From Pomphorhynchus laevis (taxonomy: Eukaryota; Acanthocephala; Palaeacanthocephala; Echinorhynchida; Pomphorhynchidae), in contig WNNJ02003798.1 in NCBI GenBank assembly GCA_012934845.2, forward strand, positions 124,001 to 188,000: 64,000 bases of DNA, in the 5' to 3' direction. Below, piece by piece: positions 12,025-22,959 of this stretch. Both the position numbers and the translations under genes were made by a program. Position 1 is the stretch's first letter; every line of letters starts with the position of its first letter. The notes under the pieces are model-generated. The model did not search any database. It had not been told where the DNA came from and saw only the letters and a program-made list of their open reading frames with translations.

Positions 12025-12531
12025 ATTAATTAGTCAGATCAGTTAACTGAGTCTACAAATTTTGTACTATATAAATTTAAAAGCAATAAAATAAGAGATT
12101 GAAATCCTAAGATTTAAAGATTTTTTTAAATTCCGTTAATTGATTATAGAAATATAATTAATTATAATTAATTAATATAATCAATCAATTAATTGATTAT
12201 AATATACGATGTATCAGAATTAAGATTAGGGGTATATATTTAAATATATTCTCTATAACTCAGATTTTTATAAGTTAAAATTTTTTACCCATTTTTATGA
12301 ATTGAGTAATGAATAATATACGATGTATCAAAATTGAGATTAGAGGTGTAATCTTAGAGGGTTAGATCATCTGGAGTAATTGCTACTATCACGCTTTTCA
12401 GCCCATATTCTTTGATCATGCATAGCTAATGATGCACATGCTAATACATGCTTATGATGTATTTCCTCTGATGTAATGTGATTATCAATATTATTCTAAC
12501 ACAAAGTATATTATTTACTATCCACATATAA
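12025..12531 (-). repeat. Dispersed AT-rich family, minus-strand copies
   Basis: Complement of the family: 'cagatcagttaactgagtct' at about 12037, then 'ttatgaattgagtaatgaa' and 'aaattgagattagagg', ending in 'aacacaaagtatattattta' at about 12499. The Merlin element is inserted immediately to the right. Confidence 0.5.
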
Positions 12532-12539
12532 AAGGTTTC

Positions 12540-14833
12540 GGATCTTTTCAGTTTGAGGCACTTTGTCTAAATTACGCAAAAAGTCTGTTTGTTGTACATC
12601 TTCATGTGCTCTTTCGAATGTCGTATAATTTTTTGGGAGAAACGCGTTTGTGGCTAAAAATTTTAATATTTAAATTTTTTCATAAAAATTTAAAATTTAA
12701 TTTAATTTTTTTTCAAGGCGCTATAAACTCAAAACTTCATCTGTTTTAAATATATCAATAACCTTTGTAATTGTAATCATTTAAAAATATTTCAACAAAG
12801 GATTTAAAAAATATTTAAATTTTGTTTTTTTCCTAAAATTAAAGATTTAATTTCAAAATATCTCGAAAAATACCAATACTACGCTATTATTTTTATCGTG
12901 CCATTCTAATCGCTACGTCTACAATGGCTTATATTTTAAATATGTAGTTATTTGTATATTGATTTAAAAAGTTATTCCAAATTAATTGTAAATATTTTTT
13001 ATTTTTTCAATTTTGATCGATCAATCGATTGTTTTTGTAAAAATTTGATGTCTATTATTGGAATAACTGTATAATTTTAGATGTCTAATAATATTAATTT
13101 AGAGTGGATATTGCGAAACATTTCTACAGAATTAGATGCTGTCAAGTTTTTACAGAATTATCGATTAATTCCAAGTGGTATGAAATGGTTATATTTGGTT
13201 CGAAATAATTATATATTTATCTTCTTTTGTAGAAATAAGATGCTGTCATAAGCATCTTATGACATTAAGTGTCAGATGTAATAAAGTATATTGGAGATGC
13301 CAAAAATCGAAATGATCCGTTTCAACTACAGTTCGAAGTGGGACTTGGTTTGAAGGAGCACGATTACCGCTTCGTAAAACAATTATGTTTATGTACTGTT
13401 GGTCTAAACAATTAACCAGCATTAAATTTTGCGAAGAAGAATTGGCGATTGATCACAGCACGACCGTTGACTACAATAATTACATGCGCGAGGCTTGTGC
13501 TGATGAAATATTAAAAAATCCATGTAAGATAGGGGGCGAAAATATAATAGTTGAGATCGATGAAACAGTTTTCGCCCGTCGGAAATATAATAGGGGGCGC
13601 ATGCTTCCACAACAATGGGTTTTTGGTGGCGTGTGTAGAGAAACATCTGAAGTGTTTCTTTTTGCTGTCGATCATAGAAATGCTAAAACTCTTAACGAGT
13701 GCATAAAACAGTGCATACTACCTGGATCGATCATTCATTCAGATCCATGGAAAGGATATTGTGGTGTGCAAACCCTAGAAGGATACAGATTTGAACACCG
13801 AACTGTAAATCATTCAGTTGACTTTGTTAGCTCAGAAGGAATTCATACTCAACAAATTGAGTCAACATGGAACCAGCTTAAATCAGGCAATAGAAAGCGA
13901 TGGGGTACACATCGCTCAATGATTGACTCATATTTAGTCGAATTCATTTGGCACAGACGTCATCGAAATGACAATAAATTAGAGTCCATATTCGAGTGTC
14001 TAAGGAATTTTAAGCTATGCCAATAATTTTATTTATTCGGTAAATATTTGCAACCGTTGTGCCTTTTAAAAAATTATAAGTAAAACGGTTTTGAATCTCT
14101 TAGTTCTATTAAATGCAACCGCGTAGTTTAATCACATATTTACCCCCCCCCATTCATCCCCTTCGCTTGATGTCACTGACCATCAACAATTTGGGACCTC
14201 ATTCACTATTCCAGTAAATAAGACCTCAACTGTTGAGATCCACCGACATCAAGCAGAGAGGAGGAAATTGAATATAAAAGGAATAATGAAGATAAGTTTC
14301 AACAAAATGGATTTAATGTCTTATTGGGGATCGATTGTTTGACCAAAATTAAAATAAACTTAAAAATATGCATATTTTGAAAAGACATTTTAAATAACTC
14401 TTTTTTGAATGATTCAAATATTTTAATATCTTCAACTTAAGTCAATATAACTGTGATGTTTACGATAACGCAATAAAAATTATATGTTATAATTGCAAAA
14501 TTTTAAGATATTTCAAATTCAAATTACTTTTTGAACAAAAAAATAAAAAAATTGTATGTTTTTTCGTGAGAGCATAGAAAAAATCTCAAATCATTGTATA
14601 TTGATAAGATATATGAAAAATACTTAAATACAAATTTTTAAGTTTCTAACTTTGAAATTTGAAATTAAAATTAAATTTTAAATTATTATGAAAAAATTTA
14701 AATATTAAAATTTTTTAGCCACAAACGCATTTCTCCCAAAAAATTTATACACAATTCGAAAGAGCACATGAAGATGTACAATAAACAGACTTTTTGCGTA
14801 ATTTGGACAAAGTGCCTCAAACTGAAAAGATCC
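12540..14833 (+). mobile_element. Merlin-superfamily DNA transposon
   Basis: Long terminal inverted repeats (about 12540-12705 and 14668-14833) begin GGATCTTTTCAGTTTGAGGC and differ at only a handful of positions over about 150 bp. They are flanked by the 8-bp direct repeat AAGGTTTC (12532-12539 and 14834-14841), as expected for Merlin (8-9 bp target duplications). Inside is one transposase gene of the IS1016/ISXO2-like DDE family. The element is about 2294 bp. The near-identical TIRs imply modest age, but the transposase frame is interrupted, so this copy is probably non-autonomous today. Confidence 0.9.
13081..14026 (+). pseudogene. Merlin transposase, interrupted
   Basis: The intact frame 13385-14026 (213 codons) has the DDE catalytic signature. 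D59 is in EIDETVF, D120 in IIHSDPWKGY and E159 in HTQQIESTW, as in ISXO2/IS1016 transposases. The frame continues upstream as VSTTVRSGTWFEGARLPLRK to a TGA at 13313-13315, beyond which it reads LSVRCNKVYWRCQKSK, the remains of an N-terminal zinc ribbon. A first segment, MSNNINLEWILRNI, begins at 13081 and ends before a possible intron or deletion at about 13173-13260. Full-length relatives have about 270-300 residues. The catalytic core looks whole, but the N-terminus is broken by at least the TGA. Confidence 0.85.
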
Positions 14834-15027
14834 AAGGTTTCGACTTTAAAACATTTTTCAAAGTCGAAACATGGATTTTTTGGAGATTTATATATTTGAC
14901 TTTTTTTGCCAAATATATAGTATCTTATTCTGATACAAAGTATATTATTTATTATTTAAATAATATTATTTAATTTATTACGTTTAAGCTGATATTTTAA
15001 CGATTTATTGTATATAAATAATTATAT

Positions 15028-15145
15028 TTATGTTTTTGTATCTAAATGCCATTCCCAGAAAAAAGAAATTGAATATTTCTTTATTGAATATAGAAGAAAT
15101 ATTCAATTTCTTTTTTCTGGAATGGCATTTAGATACAAAAATAAT
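15028..15145. repeat. Long hairpin at the end of a Penelope-like copy
   Basis: The arms 'tttttgtatctaaatgccat..agaaattgaatatttct' and 'agaaatattcaatttct..atggcatttagatacaaaaa' are complementary over about 50 bp each. The same arm sequence occurs at about 56050-56100, just after the GIY-YIG end of another Penelope-like copy. It therefore marks the terminal repeat of this family. Confidence 0.6.
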
Positions 15146-15152
15146 TATTCCC

Positions 15153-15737
15153 TCAGAATGTCTTATTCCGTTTCAAATTATATTTATGTAAAAACAAATG
15201 ATTTTGAAGAAAGCCAATATCATTACATATTGTTGTAATTCTTAAAATTTCATTATTTAATGTATTATATTTTATATTATATGGTATGCATGAATGCTCA
15301 TGCAAAAATATGTTTCTTGTAAATTTAAATATGTCATCTTTACGATATAAATTAATAGTAGTTTTAGTTAATGTTAATTTAATGTTCATATCTAGATATA
15401 CACCTTCTTTATCATTAATATTGGTTTTGTTAAGAATGAGGCTACCTGGATAAATTTGTTCACTAATTGAATAAAAATTATTAGAATTAAATACACATAT
15501 ATCATCAATGTATCGAAACATATATTTCATATATTTATATAGTTTAGATTTAGTTTTTACACAGTTATGAACAAATTCATATTCTATAAAGCTTAAAAAC
15601 AAGTCAGCTATAATTGGGCTACTATTACCTCCCATTGAAACACCTGTTACTTGTCTAAATATAGATATCACTACCTTCAAATAATTTTGATTTATCAAAA
15701 TATTTAAGGATTCTAATAATTCAATTTTATCCATCAC
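15153..15737 (-). pseudogene. Penelope-like reverse transcriptase fragment
   Basis: A 194-codon partial frame carries the Penelope RT blocks GVSMGGNSSPIIADLFL and FRYIDDICVF (catalytic YIDD), then YLDMNIKLT. Its C-terminal GFLQNHL block is shared with the fragments at 10218 and 31419. Penelope elements combine an RT related to telomerase with a GIY-YIG endonuclease. The fragment lacks its N-terminus and the endonuclease, and it ends abruptly against a different retroelement piece at about 15740. It is a fossil. Confidence 0.8.
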
Positions 15738-15741
15738 AAAT

Positions 15742-16772
15742 TGCGCGATAACGAACGATTCTTGGCGTCAAGCTTCATTGTCCGTGCCGTTCGGTAGTTT
15801 GGGGATCCGCAGTTCAACGGACATTGCTCTTCCGGCTTTTTTATCGTATGTAGTGGCTACGAAAGACTGTGTCAACATTCTGTTGAATAACTCTACACAT
15901 TGCCCACATTTTGACGCTGGCTACTCAACTTGGTTGGCCAAGACGGGTCTCAGTGAGGCACCGTCTAAAAGCCATAAACAATCCGCCTGGGACACTCCTC
16001 TCGTTAAACGAGCTCATGAATCTTTAATTGAAGGCTCGGAAGACGAGGCATATCGCGTGCGAATTTTGCGGTCTCCACAAGTGAGTCTGGTGATTGGCTA
16101 AGGACAGTTCCGATTGGTGCCCTGGGAACTTGGCTCGATGACGAGGCTTTGAGATTGATCATTTCCCTAAGACTAGGCTTTTCTTCATGTACTCCACACA
16201 TATGTCATTGTGGAGCGTCTGTTGACGAGTCAGAAATACACGGATTAGCATGCAGAATTTCGAGAGGCAGATTCCCCAGACACGCGGATATAAATTAAGT
16301 GATAAGCAGAGTCCTTAACACTGTCAACGCCCCAAACATTCTAGAGCCATCCAATGTATGCAGATCGGACGGTCGACGTCCTGATGGAGTCACCATTTTC
16401 CCTTGGCGCGAAGGGAAATGTTTGATGTGGGACGCCACCTGCGTGGACACCCTCGCAGCCAGCAATGTTAGGAACACAGCAAGAGGAGCGGGCGAAGCAG
16501 CTTCATATGCCGAAGATCGCAAACGGCTGAAATATGCCAACTTGACCATGCCCCACATATTTTGCCCTTTTGGAGTAGAGACTAATGGATCACTGGGCTC
16601 TTCCGCTCTGGCTCTTGCTAAGAAGATAAGAAAAAGATTGAAGCACGTTACCAGAAATTCACGTGCTACTTCATACCTCCTCCAAAACGTTAGCATCGCC
16701 ATCCAACGTATAAATGCTGTCAGCATTCTGGCGACGGCTCCAAAGGGCAAGAAGATAGTAAGCTGGTGGTAG
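15742..16772 (+). pseudogene. Retroelement C-terminal region with restriction-like endonuclease signature
   Basis: The first frame begins with a retroelement-like GSLGIRSSTDIALPAFLS. The next part carries a zinc-finger-like C-x-C-G..H-G-L-A-C cluster followed by RH (about 16200-16285). The frame at 16299-16772 has SDGRRPDGVTIFPW..WDATCVDT, which fits a PD-(D/E)-type nuclease core. This architecture resembles LINEs that use a restriction-like endonuclease downstream of the RT, but the exact clade was not established. At least two frame changes or stops divide it, and the RT is missing. Confidence 0.6.
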
Positions 16773-17029
16773 CAGCCAGCCCTTCTAAAAGAATGTCATT
16801 TCTCTTCGAAGAAGACAAACGTTCTCCTGTATTTATCTTTTTTGTGCAATTATATAAATTTGTTTTATTAAAAAATATTACATACTCATCGATTTATATC
16901 TCAAAATAGAGGTATTTGATAATCCAAACTAAATGTGATTATTCAGTTTAATATTCTAGTTTTACATATCTGATAAGAAACAAATGAAATCTGACAGATT
17001 TCTGTTGCGAATATTGATCTGTATAAACT

Positions 17030-17270
17030 CTTTTTATAGCTTATTAACCCTTATTCTGATACAACGTCTGTTATTTATTAGTCAATTCATAAAAATGACG
17101 TTTATTTTAAATTTCATTTTTTTATTTTAACTTGATTTAAATTATAGAAAATCTAAAAACAATTATTAATTTTATTATTTAATTATTAAATTTTGATTTA
17201 ACATTATTATGTTTTGTTTATTTTATAATTATATTAAATACGTAGACTCAGTTAACTGATTTGATTTGCT
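17030..17270 (+). repeat. Dispersed AT-rich family copy
   Basis: It carries 'cccttattctgatacaacgt', 'tttattagtcaattcat' and ends 'gtagactcagttaactgatt'. It is nearly the same as the 3' part of the copy at 60000-60366. Confidence 0.6.
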
Positions 17271-17739
17271 GAAATATTTTAGCTTTATCTACAGTAAATT
17301 ATTTTCAATTTTTAAAGTAAAATATTAATTTTTAAAATAAACAATTCACATGAACTGAAGATAATAAGTATGCAAATATATCTTTTGATATATTTAATTT
17401 TCTCTAAGCTAGAATATACAAATTATAATATCTCTATTATATTTAAAACATAGTCTTTATATTTAATTATATTTAATATTGATATTACAATATAATTTAA
17501 TATAATTTTATTAAATATATTATTTAATAAAATTCAGTAGTTTAGTGTAACCTCACTTTTACTAAAACGCATGAAAGCACAACTGTCCGTTGTGGTTCAT
17601 GTAGAATTCATGTAGATTTAAACCAGTTACTTATATCATTTAAATTCTCTTGCATAAAAATGCAGTCTGTTATGTGCCGCATTCTTCGCCAAACCACTAA
17701 ATAGTTCAACTAAGCTATATGTGATAACATTACACTGAT

Positions 17740-18060
17740 GAGTAGATTATTTTGGAAATTTGCTAATTGTAGAGTACTCAAAACAGCTCTTGAAGAACGC
17801 CAGAGTCAACCCTATGAATCGACGACAGCGACATATAGTAGTAGGTATACCATAATGCGTAAGGAGCGAGCTCAGCATGAAATGTGTGACTTTGTCAAAG
17901 TATCGGCTCAAGTCCAAACACACTAAATCCATAGCCACTCCTTTAGCAACATCATTAACACAATATTCTCTTGCAACAATTAAATTGCGCTACACATGAC
18001 ACTACTGGATGAAAACCGTCTTGAGACAACGTAATGATATCCTATGTTTGAAAGTTACAA
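17740..18060 (-). pseudogene. LINE reverse transcriptase fragment
   Basis: The minus strand reads GFHPVVSC, then after frame changes MDLVCLDLSRYFDKVTHFML and LLTHYGIP. This matches RT blocks 2-3 of LINEs (GFRPGRSC..; DLSKAFDxVxHxxLL..YGI). The rest of the element is not seen nearby. It is heavily decayed. Confidence 0.55.
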
Positions 18061-18359
18061 CTATGCCTCTTAAATATTAAGAGTTTACACACCTTGACAA
18101 CTGCACTGGTTGGGATAACATGACTGATCAAATGTGACTGACAGTAAAACCTTCTCAGCAGGTGCAACGGTGTCATGTTTCCATGACATGTTCATTTATT
18201 CATAAAATAAATGAAACATACCAATTGAATAATTAAAATAATGTAATATTAGAGTAATTAATTATAATTTAATCTAAACCAAAACAAAATCCTAGAACAA
18301 TGAGAAAACAAACGAATTTTTTAATTTAAATAATGTAATATTAGAATAATTAATTTTAA

Positions 18360-18830
18360 TTTAATTAAAGGCTGAAATTAGATTTATTATTAAGTATTAA
18401 AAAAGGCTCTTTTTGGATAAAATACACTTGAAAAAATGCGAGATAATAAATTACTTTCAAATGATAAAATATATGCATTTACAAAATCAATGGAATGATT
18501 CAAACTCGGAAAATGCTGAGCAACAGCACTAGAAGTGATCCCGTTATGTACATTATAATTATGTCGTTTAAAAAGATTTATTTTTACGTGGCAAATGCGT
18601 GCCGGCGCACGCTTCCATGACCACGAAGTTTAATAAGTTAAACAAAACCTTGACCGATTTGACCAACATTCGCATTCTTTACAAAGTATGTTCGCATTAT
18701 GTCCACAACTGTTCGCATTCTTTACAAAGTATCCTATAAAACAATGGCATCTTTGCCAAAATACGGCTTATGTATAAAAAAGTTGTGATAAATGAACACC
18801 TTGTAATGTCTTTCTTAATCAAGAAGATTG
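18360..18830 (-). pseudogene. Penelope-like GIY-YIG endonuclease fragment with nested LINE tail
   Basis: Compared with the sister copy at 19290-19645, the minus strand shows remnants of KECE.. and the HNYNVHNG block of the GIY-YIG endonuclease. A duplicated 'cattctttacaaagtat' stretch and a 57-bp insertion (18572-18628) disturb it. The two Penelope pieces lie in the same orientation about 0.9 kb apart and share 3' flanks ('taatgtaatattaga', 'aaggctgaaat'). Confidence 0.6.
18572..18628 (-). mobile_element. 57-bp LINE 3'-tail insertion inside the Penelope copy
   Basis: The insert is the hairpin-forming LINE 3' end GCGTGCGCCGGCACGCATTT.. followed by an A-rich tail on the minus strand. It is flanked by TTTAA at 18567-18571 and 18629-18633. 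The uninterrupted site is visible in the sister copy at about 19530-19550. Closely similar tails occur at 26596-26650 and 29598-29640. Confidence 0.7.
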
Positions 18831-19289
18831 GTATCCTCCCCTTAATTTGTGTACTAGTCGTTCCAATTTTATTTTATCATCCTTTAAAACTATCTAATCG
18901 AAAATGGAAGGAGATTCTGGATATGGTGTGTCCTATTAAATAAGTTGTGAATAAACTTATTAAATAAGTTGTGAACTATTAAATATGTTGTGATCATTTT
19001 GTGAACATGTTATTGTAATCCTGATGAGAACAAGAGTTATCGAAATATTGAATTTTTACAAATAATATTAATTTTTTACAAATAAAGTATAAGTATTTTC
19101 TTCTTTGTCCTAATAAAACTATATAATCGAAATGGAAGAAATTTACATGTTTAGTATTTATAAGTAATATATCATAAATTAATAATAAATTATAATTAAT
19201 TAATAAATTAATAATAAATAATATCATAAATTAATTTATTGATATATTTATTAAATAATTTTTGAAAAAATTATTTTTTTTTCAAACGA

Positions 19290-19645
19290 ATTGAAAGAAT
19301 TAAAATAATGTAATATTAGAATAATTAATTATAATTTATTTTAAGGCTGAAATCAGATTTAATCTAAAGCATAAAATTAGGTGCTGTTTGGATAAAATAC
19401 GCTTCCTGAAAATGCGACTTATTTTCAAATGATAAAATAGATATTTTTATTTTCAAAATCAATGGAATGACTGAAACACGCAAAATGCTTAGCAACAGCA
19501 CTAGGACTGGTTCGTTATGTACATTATAATTATGCTGTTTAATACGTTTAACCAAACCTCGACCGGTTTGACCAGCATATACCTGTTCACATTCTTTACA
19601 AAATATCTTATAAACAATAGCATCTTTACTATGACTCCTTAGTGC
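19290..19645 (-). pseudogene. Penelope-like GIY-YIG endonuclease fragment
   Basis: The minus strand reads DAIVYKIFCKECEQVYAGQT then GRGLVKRIKQHNYNVHNEP. This is the GIY-YIG nuclease core (VYKI..C..VYAGQTGR..RI..H) with the upstream zinc-binding cysteines typical of Penelope elements. The RT part is absent, and the frame is disturbed after the core. Confidence 0.75.
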
Positions 19646-19749
19646 CAGCTCCCTCCCACTGCTGGATGCAGAGAAGGACTAGCAAACGGTTAAATCAATG
19701 AATCATGTGAATAATGCACTAGAAAACCTCTAGTAACATCATCATTGAG

Positions 19750-19864
19750 TGCTGAACCAGCACTACCGATACTTTAGCCAATACACAAGATACTTTGCGC
19801 TGGCATTTGACAGTGCTTTTGCGCTAATGATCCTATTTGGTGAAGCGGTAGTGCTGGTTCAGCA
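19750..19864. repeat. Short fold-back element
   Basis: Perfect 19-bp inverted repeats (TGCTGAACCAGCACTACCG at 19750-19768 and its complement at 19846-19864) enclose 77 bp without coding capacity. It looks like a tiny MITE or hairpin. No clear target duplication was found. Confidence 0.5.
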
Positions 19865-20420
19865 TTATATATATCGCAATAATAATTGAAAACAGGAATA
19901 ATATGCACTTTTTATTTTTACGTTTCGAACTACTGTCTTTTATCAAAAACACTACAACAAAAATACATTGTATCTGTGAAAATTTATTATAAAATTATGT
20001 AATTATGTAGCTGCACAATACACGATATGACATCACTACGATTTTAATAGCGATAAGTCAAATTTTGCCTTTGGACCTACAAGTGTAGGCGTAAGTTGGG
20101 CAGTCCAAAACAGTTCTTTCTTTTAGTAGCATCCTTTAGCTGGTTTTAGATAACTGTAATGGAGAAAATGTGATTTTTATTTATTTATATATGTTCGACT
20201 GTCATATCACTATTTATTATCCCAGTTTTTATTTGAGAGCGTCAGAGATTGCTTCTTCTACTCATTACGGACGTCCGATTATCAGTACATAAATACACCC
20301 ACCCAGCAAGTATCCAAATATCTGCATGGGCTGCTGACACCGGATCTCTTAAAAGTGCGTTCGTATTTACCTGATGAGGACTCTTTCAAACGTTTAACAG
20401 AAAAATGGCGAACCTGTTGG

Positions 20421-20830
20421 GATCCTCAGAGAATCAATAAATAAATTAGAGATGTGATTCAGCCAGGACTGTCAATTACGTCTATCTGCATCTTTTTATA
20501 TATAGAGAATTTCATGTTTTATCACTGCAAGATGGCATACAGTTTCGGCTTTGAGAAGCCTCATCAGTTGCAGCACATACAATGAATTTACATCAAACAC
20601 ATTTTATATAAAGCAGAAAGAATTCACTATATGCTAATTGCATGATGTAGCTTTCGCTTTCGAAGTCAATAAAATGCAGTAAATTATTTTCAGTGTGATA
20701 GACATCAGCGGGATTATTAATTGATCAATAATATAAACAAGAAAGGAAGCACCGCCGCCTGGGATCCTAAGAGGATCAATAAATAAATTAGAGATGTGAT
20801 TCAACCAGGACTGTCTATTACACCTATATA
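20421..20830 (-). repeat. Hammerhead-containing repeat unit, partly duplicated
   Basis: The block 'gatcct..caataaataaattaga..ggactgtc' occurs at about 20421-20490 and again at 20763-20828, giving a direct period of about 342 bp. Between the two lies a minus-strand hammerhead core and a conserved stretch (20630-20700). Both recur, in opposite orientation, at 59425-59560. The minus strand keeps a readable SNLFIDPLRIPGGGA in both copies, so this end may once have been coding. The arrangement resembles retrozymes and Penelope terminal repeats, where hammerheads sit in each direct repeat. Confidence 0.6.
20525..20573 (-). ncRNA. Type I hammerhead ribozyme (diverged)
   Basis: On the minus strand: CTGCAA, CTGATGA, stem II GGCTT-CTCA-AAGCC, GAAAC, a short stem III region, ATC (cleavage triplet), TTGCAG. 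Stem I pairs CTGCAA with TTGCAG (6 bp) and stem II is perfect over 5 bp. All invariant core bases are present. Stem III has mismatches relative to the copy at 59564, so activity may be low. Confidence 0.75.
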
Positions 20831-21158
20831 TATTAGGAAACAATTTAAATAATATTATTTAAATAATTATTATTTAAATAAATATTATTTTAAATAAATA
20901 TTACATATTAGGAAACAATTTTTATATATTAGGAAACAGTATATGTTTTTCCCCTGCCACAGGGCAGGTGTTACAACAAATTATATTTTATATATTTGTA
21001 CACTTGAAGGTGTCCCTGTAAAACAGCATTTCTATGCCATGCACAGAGTTCGTGCTAAATTATCTCTGATAATTCAGAATAAGGGTAGTTCTGCTTTTAG
21101 AGCTTTAGACACTGTTTAAGCATGTGTTAAGGTGCCTATAGATGATTATTAAAGTCAC

Positions 21159-21196
21159 GGTACTGATGAGCTCCGTTAGAGCAAAACGCGTATACC
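21159..21196 (+). ncRNA. Type I hammerhead core, tandem unit 1
   Basis: GGTA, CTGATGA, stem II GCTC-CGTTA-GAGC, AAAAC in place of GAAAC, then CGCGTA and TACC. Stem I pairs GGTA with TACC. Stem III is minimal (AC/GT), typical of Penelope or retrozyme hammerheads thought to work as dimers. The G of the GAAA box is changed in this copy. Confidence 0.65.
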
Positions 21197-21622
21197 ATTG
21201 TTGAAGTTTGTCGTCACACATAGGATGACTGGGCATACGTAGCGACTTTGAATATTGCGAGAATAATCCGGTTCTATTTCTTGGTATGATGAGGGTGTAT
21301 ATGATGCTGCCTGGTGTTTATACCTCTTCATAAGGAAAACATAGTGATACATGTATGAGTACACCAGTGAGTGTCCCAGGGCAGGTGTAACAACAAATTA
21401 TATTTTATATATTTGCACACTTTAAAGTGTCCCTGTAAAACAGCATTTCTATTAAAAGGAATTTAGTCCCTGATGCATGGTTAAACTACAATACGCGCTA
21501 CCATGCACAGAGCTTATGCTAAATTCCCTCCGATGATTCAGATTAAGAGTAGTTCTGTTTTTCGAGCTTTAAACATTGTTTAAGCGTGTGTTAAGGTGCC
21601 TATGGATAATTATTGAAGTCAC

Positions 21623-21660
21623 GGTATTGATGAGCTCCGTTAGAGCGAAACGCGTATACC
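21623..21660 (+). ncRNA. Type I hammerhead core, tandem unit 2
   Basis: The same layout as the core 464 bp upstream: GGTA, TTGATGA, GCTC-CGTTA-GAGC, GAAAC, GCGTA, TACC. The GAAAC box is intact here, but the first base of the CTGATGA box is T. The two copies therefore differ in which core base has drifted, and together they imply a perfect ancestral core. Confidence 0.65.
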
Positions 21661-22169
21661 GTTGTTAAAGTTTATTGTCACAAATAGAATGACTGGGCAT
21701 ACGTAACCACTTTGAATAATGCAAGAATAATTCTGTTCCATTTCTTGGTCTGATGAGGATATATAGAATGCAGCCTGGTGTTTATGCCTACTTGTGGGGA
21801 AATCATAGTGATTTATTTATGCGTGCAATATTGGATATCCCAGGCATGTTATAGTGGTTTATTTGTGATATTATATTAATTAAACAAGATATCGTGTATT
21901 TGATAATAAATTAACTAATACATCGTCTAATCTGCGCTAGAATAAAAATGCGATGTCATCAATATGATTATGTGTGTTAACAAAAAGTATGTTATTATCC
22001 ATAAAATATACTATCCATAAAATACTTATTTTCTTCAATTTATTATCCATAAAATATCTTAATATCTTAAATATCTTAATCTGAAATAGAATTTGTACTT
22101 AATTGTATTAATCGATTAATAGATAATATACCGAATTTCGTCTGTTTAAGACAGACGAAATTCTAATAA

Positions 22170-22265
22170 CAGACCATTTATCATAATAAGGATTAGAGGT
22201 AATCAGGAGTAATTGTAAGTTGCCAGATTTCGATCTCTATACCTCAACCCAACATAGTAGCCGGG
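22170..22265 (-). repeat. Dispersed AT-rich family, minus-strand piece
   Basis: The complement of the family's 5' block: 'aaggattagaggtaatcagg' then 'tacctcaacccaacatag'. A short hairpin, TTTCGTCTG..CAGACGAAA, precedes it at 22136-22160. Confidence 0.5.
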
Positions 22266-22332
22266 CAAAAGACATATGACAAAAATCTCGATTGTCTAGA
22301 GTTCATTCTGCAATCATTAATATATCCCCAGC

Positions 22333-22595
22333 TTATAAGTCGTAATGACGATAAAACGTCATTATTAAGAATGCACTTATTAGGGATTTAGTGTATACCA
22401 CAATGATATATGAAGAATTCGTAAAAATAATTTTAATTGATTTTTCATCGATGGTAATATTGTAATTCACATTGAATTGGGTGCTTAGACACAGTCGCGT
22501 AAGATTTGTTAGGTATGTGGCTTTCAATATCGCAGTTCCATTGTTATAAAATAATATTGTCGTCAGCCGTCGTTTGGGTTCTCCATCTGCAGCCA
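22333..22595 (-). CDS. Possible coding exon, function unknown
   Basis: The minus strand has an open frame of about 88 codons ending at 22333, preceded by an acceptor-like ggctgcag (complement at about 22588-22595). It includes RRLTTILFYNNGTAILKATY and a hydrophobic end (IIVVYTKSLISAFLIMTF). Amino-acid composition is less AT-driven than in neighbouring chance frames. No family is recognised and no partner exon was found. Confidence 0.25.
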
Positions 22596-22959
22596 GCAAT
22601 AAGGAGTATTTTTAACTGATAAGTCTTGATAACGACGAAATTGGATTCTTAGGATTGTTTGTTTCTACTTTATTTTCATTGGCGTCTTCGGCAATGAAAA
22701 TGAAGAATCCGTTAAAAATAAAGTGATCGATTGCAATCGAATTGTATAATCGATTCGACTCTAACTTCATTATTAAGAGAAAAAATAAAATAAGACAAAT
22801 TATTCTGAGCCAAATTTTATTTATCTATTCATTCTATTCATATCTATTTATTCATCTTTTATAAAATATTATATAAAATATTATTTTTATTTGTATTTAT
22901 CTTTTATTTTATTATTATATTAAATACGTAAATTCAGTTAGCTGAATTGATTTGTTCGC

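Larger units (their letters stand above)
20959..21847 (+). repeat. Two tandem ~420-460 bp units each with a hammerhead core
   Basis: Unit 1 starts with 'agggcaggtgttacaaca' at 20961 and unit 2 with 'agggcaggtgtaacaaca' at 21378. They stay alignable to the shared end 'cccagg' at about 21840. Unit 2 carries an extra ~47 bp near 21455-21500. No coding frame spans either unit. A tandem non-coding repeat with one hammerhead per unit is the hallmark of retrozymes and of dimeric Penelope terminal repeats. Confidence 0.7.

Noticed and set aside
16295-16750. Minus-strand 151-codon frame
   Set aside because: The plus-strand frame here carries a recognisable endonuclease signature. The minus frame does not.
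20370-20405. CTGATGAGG at 20376 as a further hammerhead
   Set aside because: No GAAA box or stem II partner follows at the required distance.
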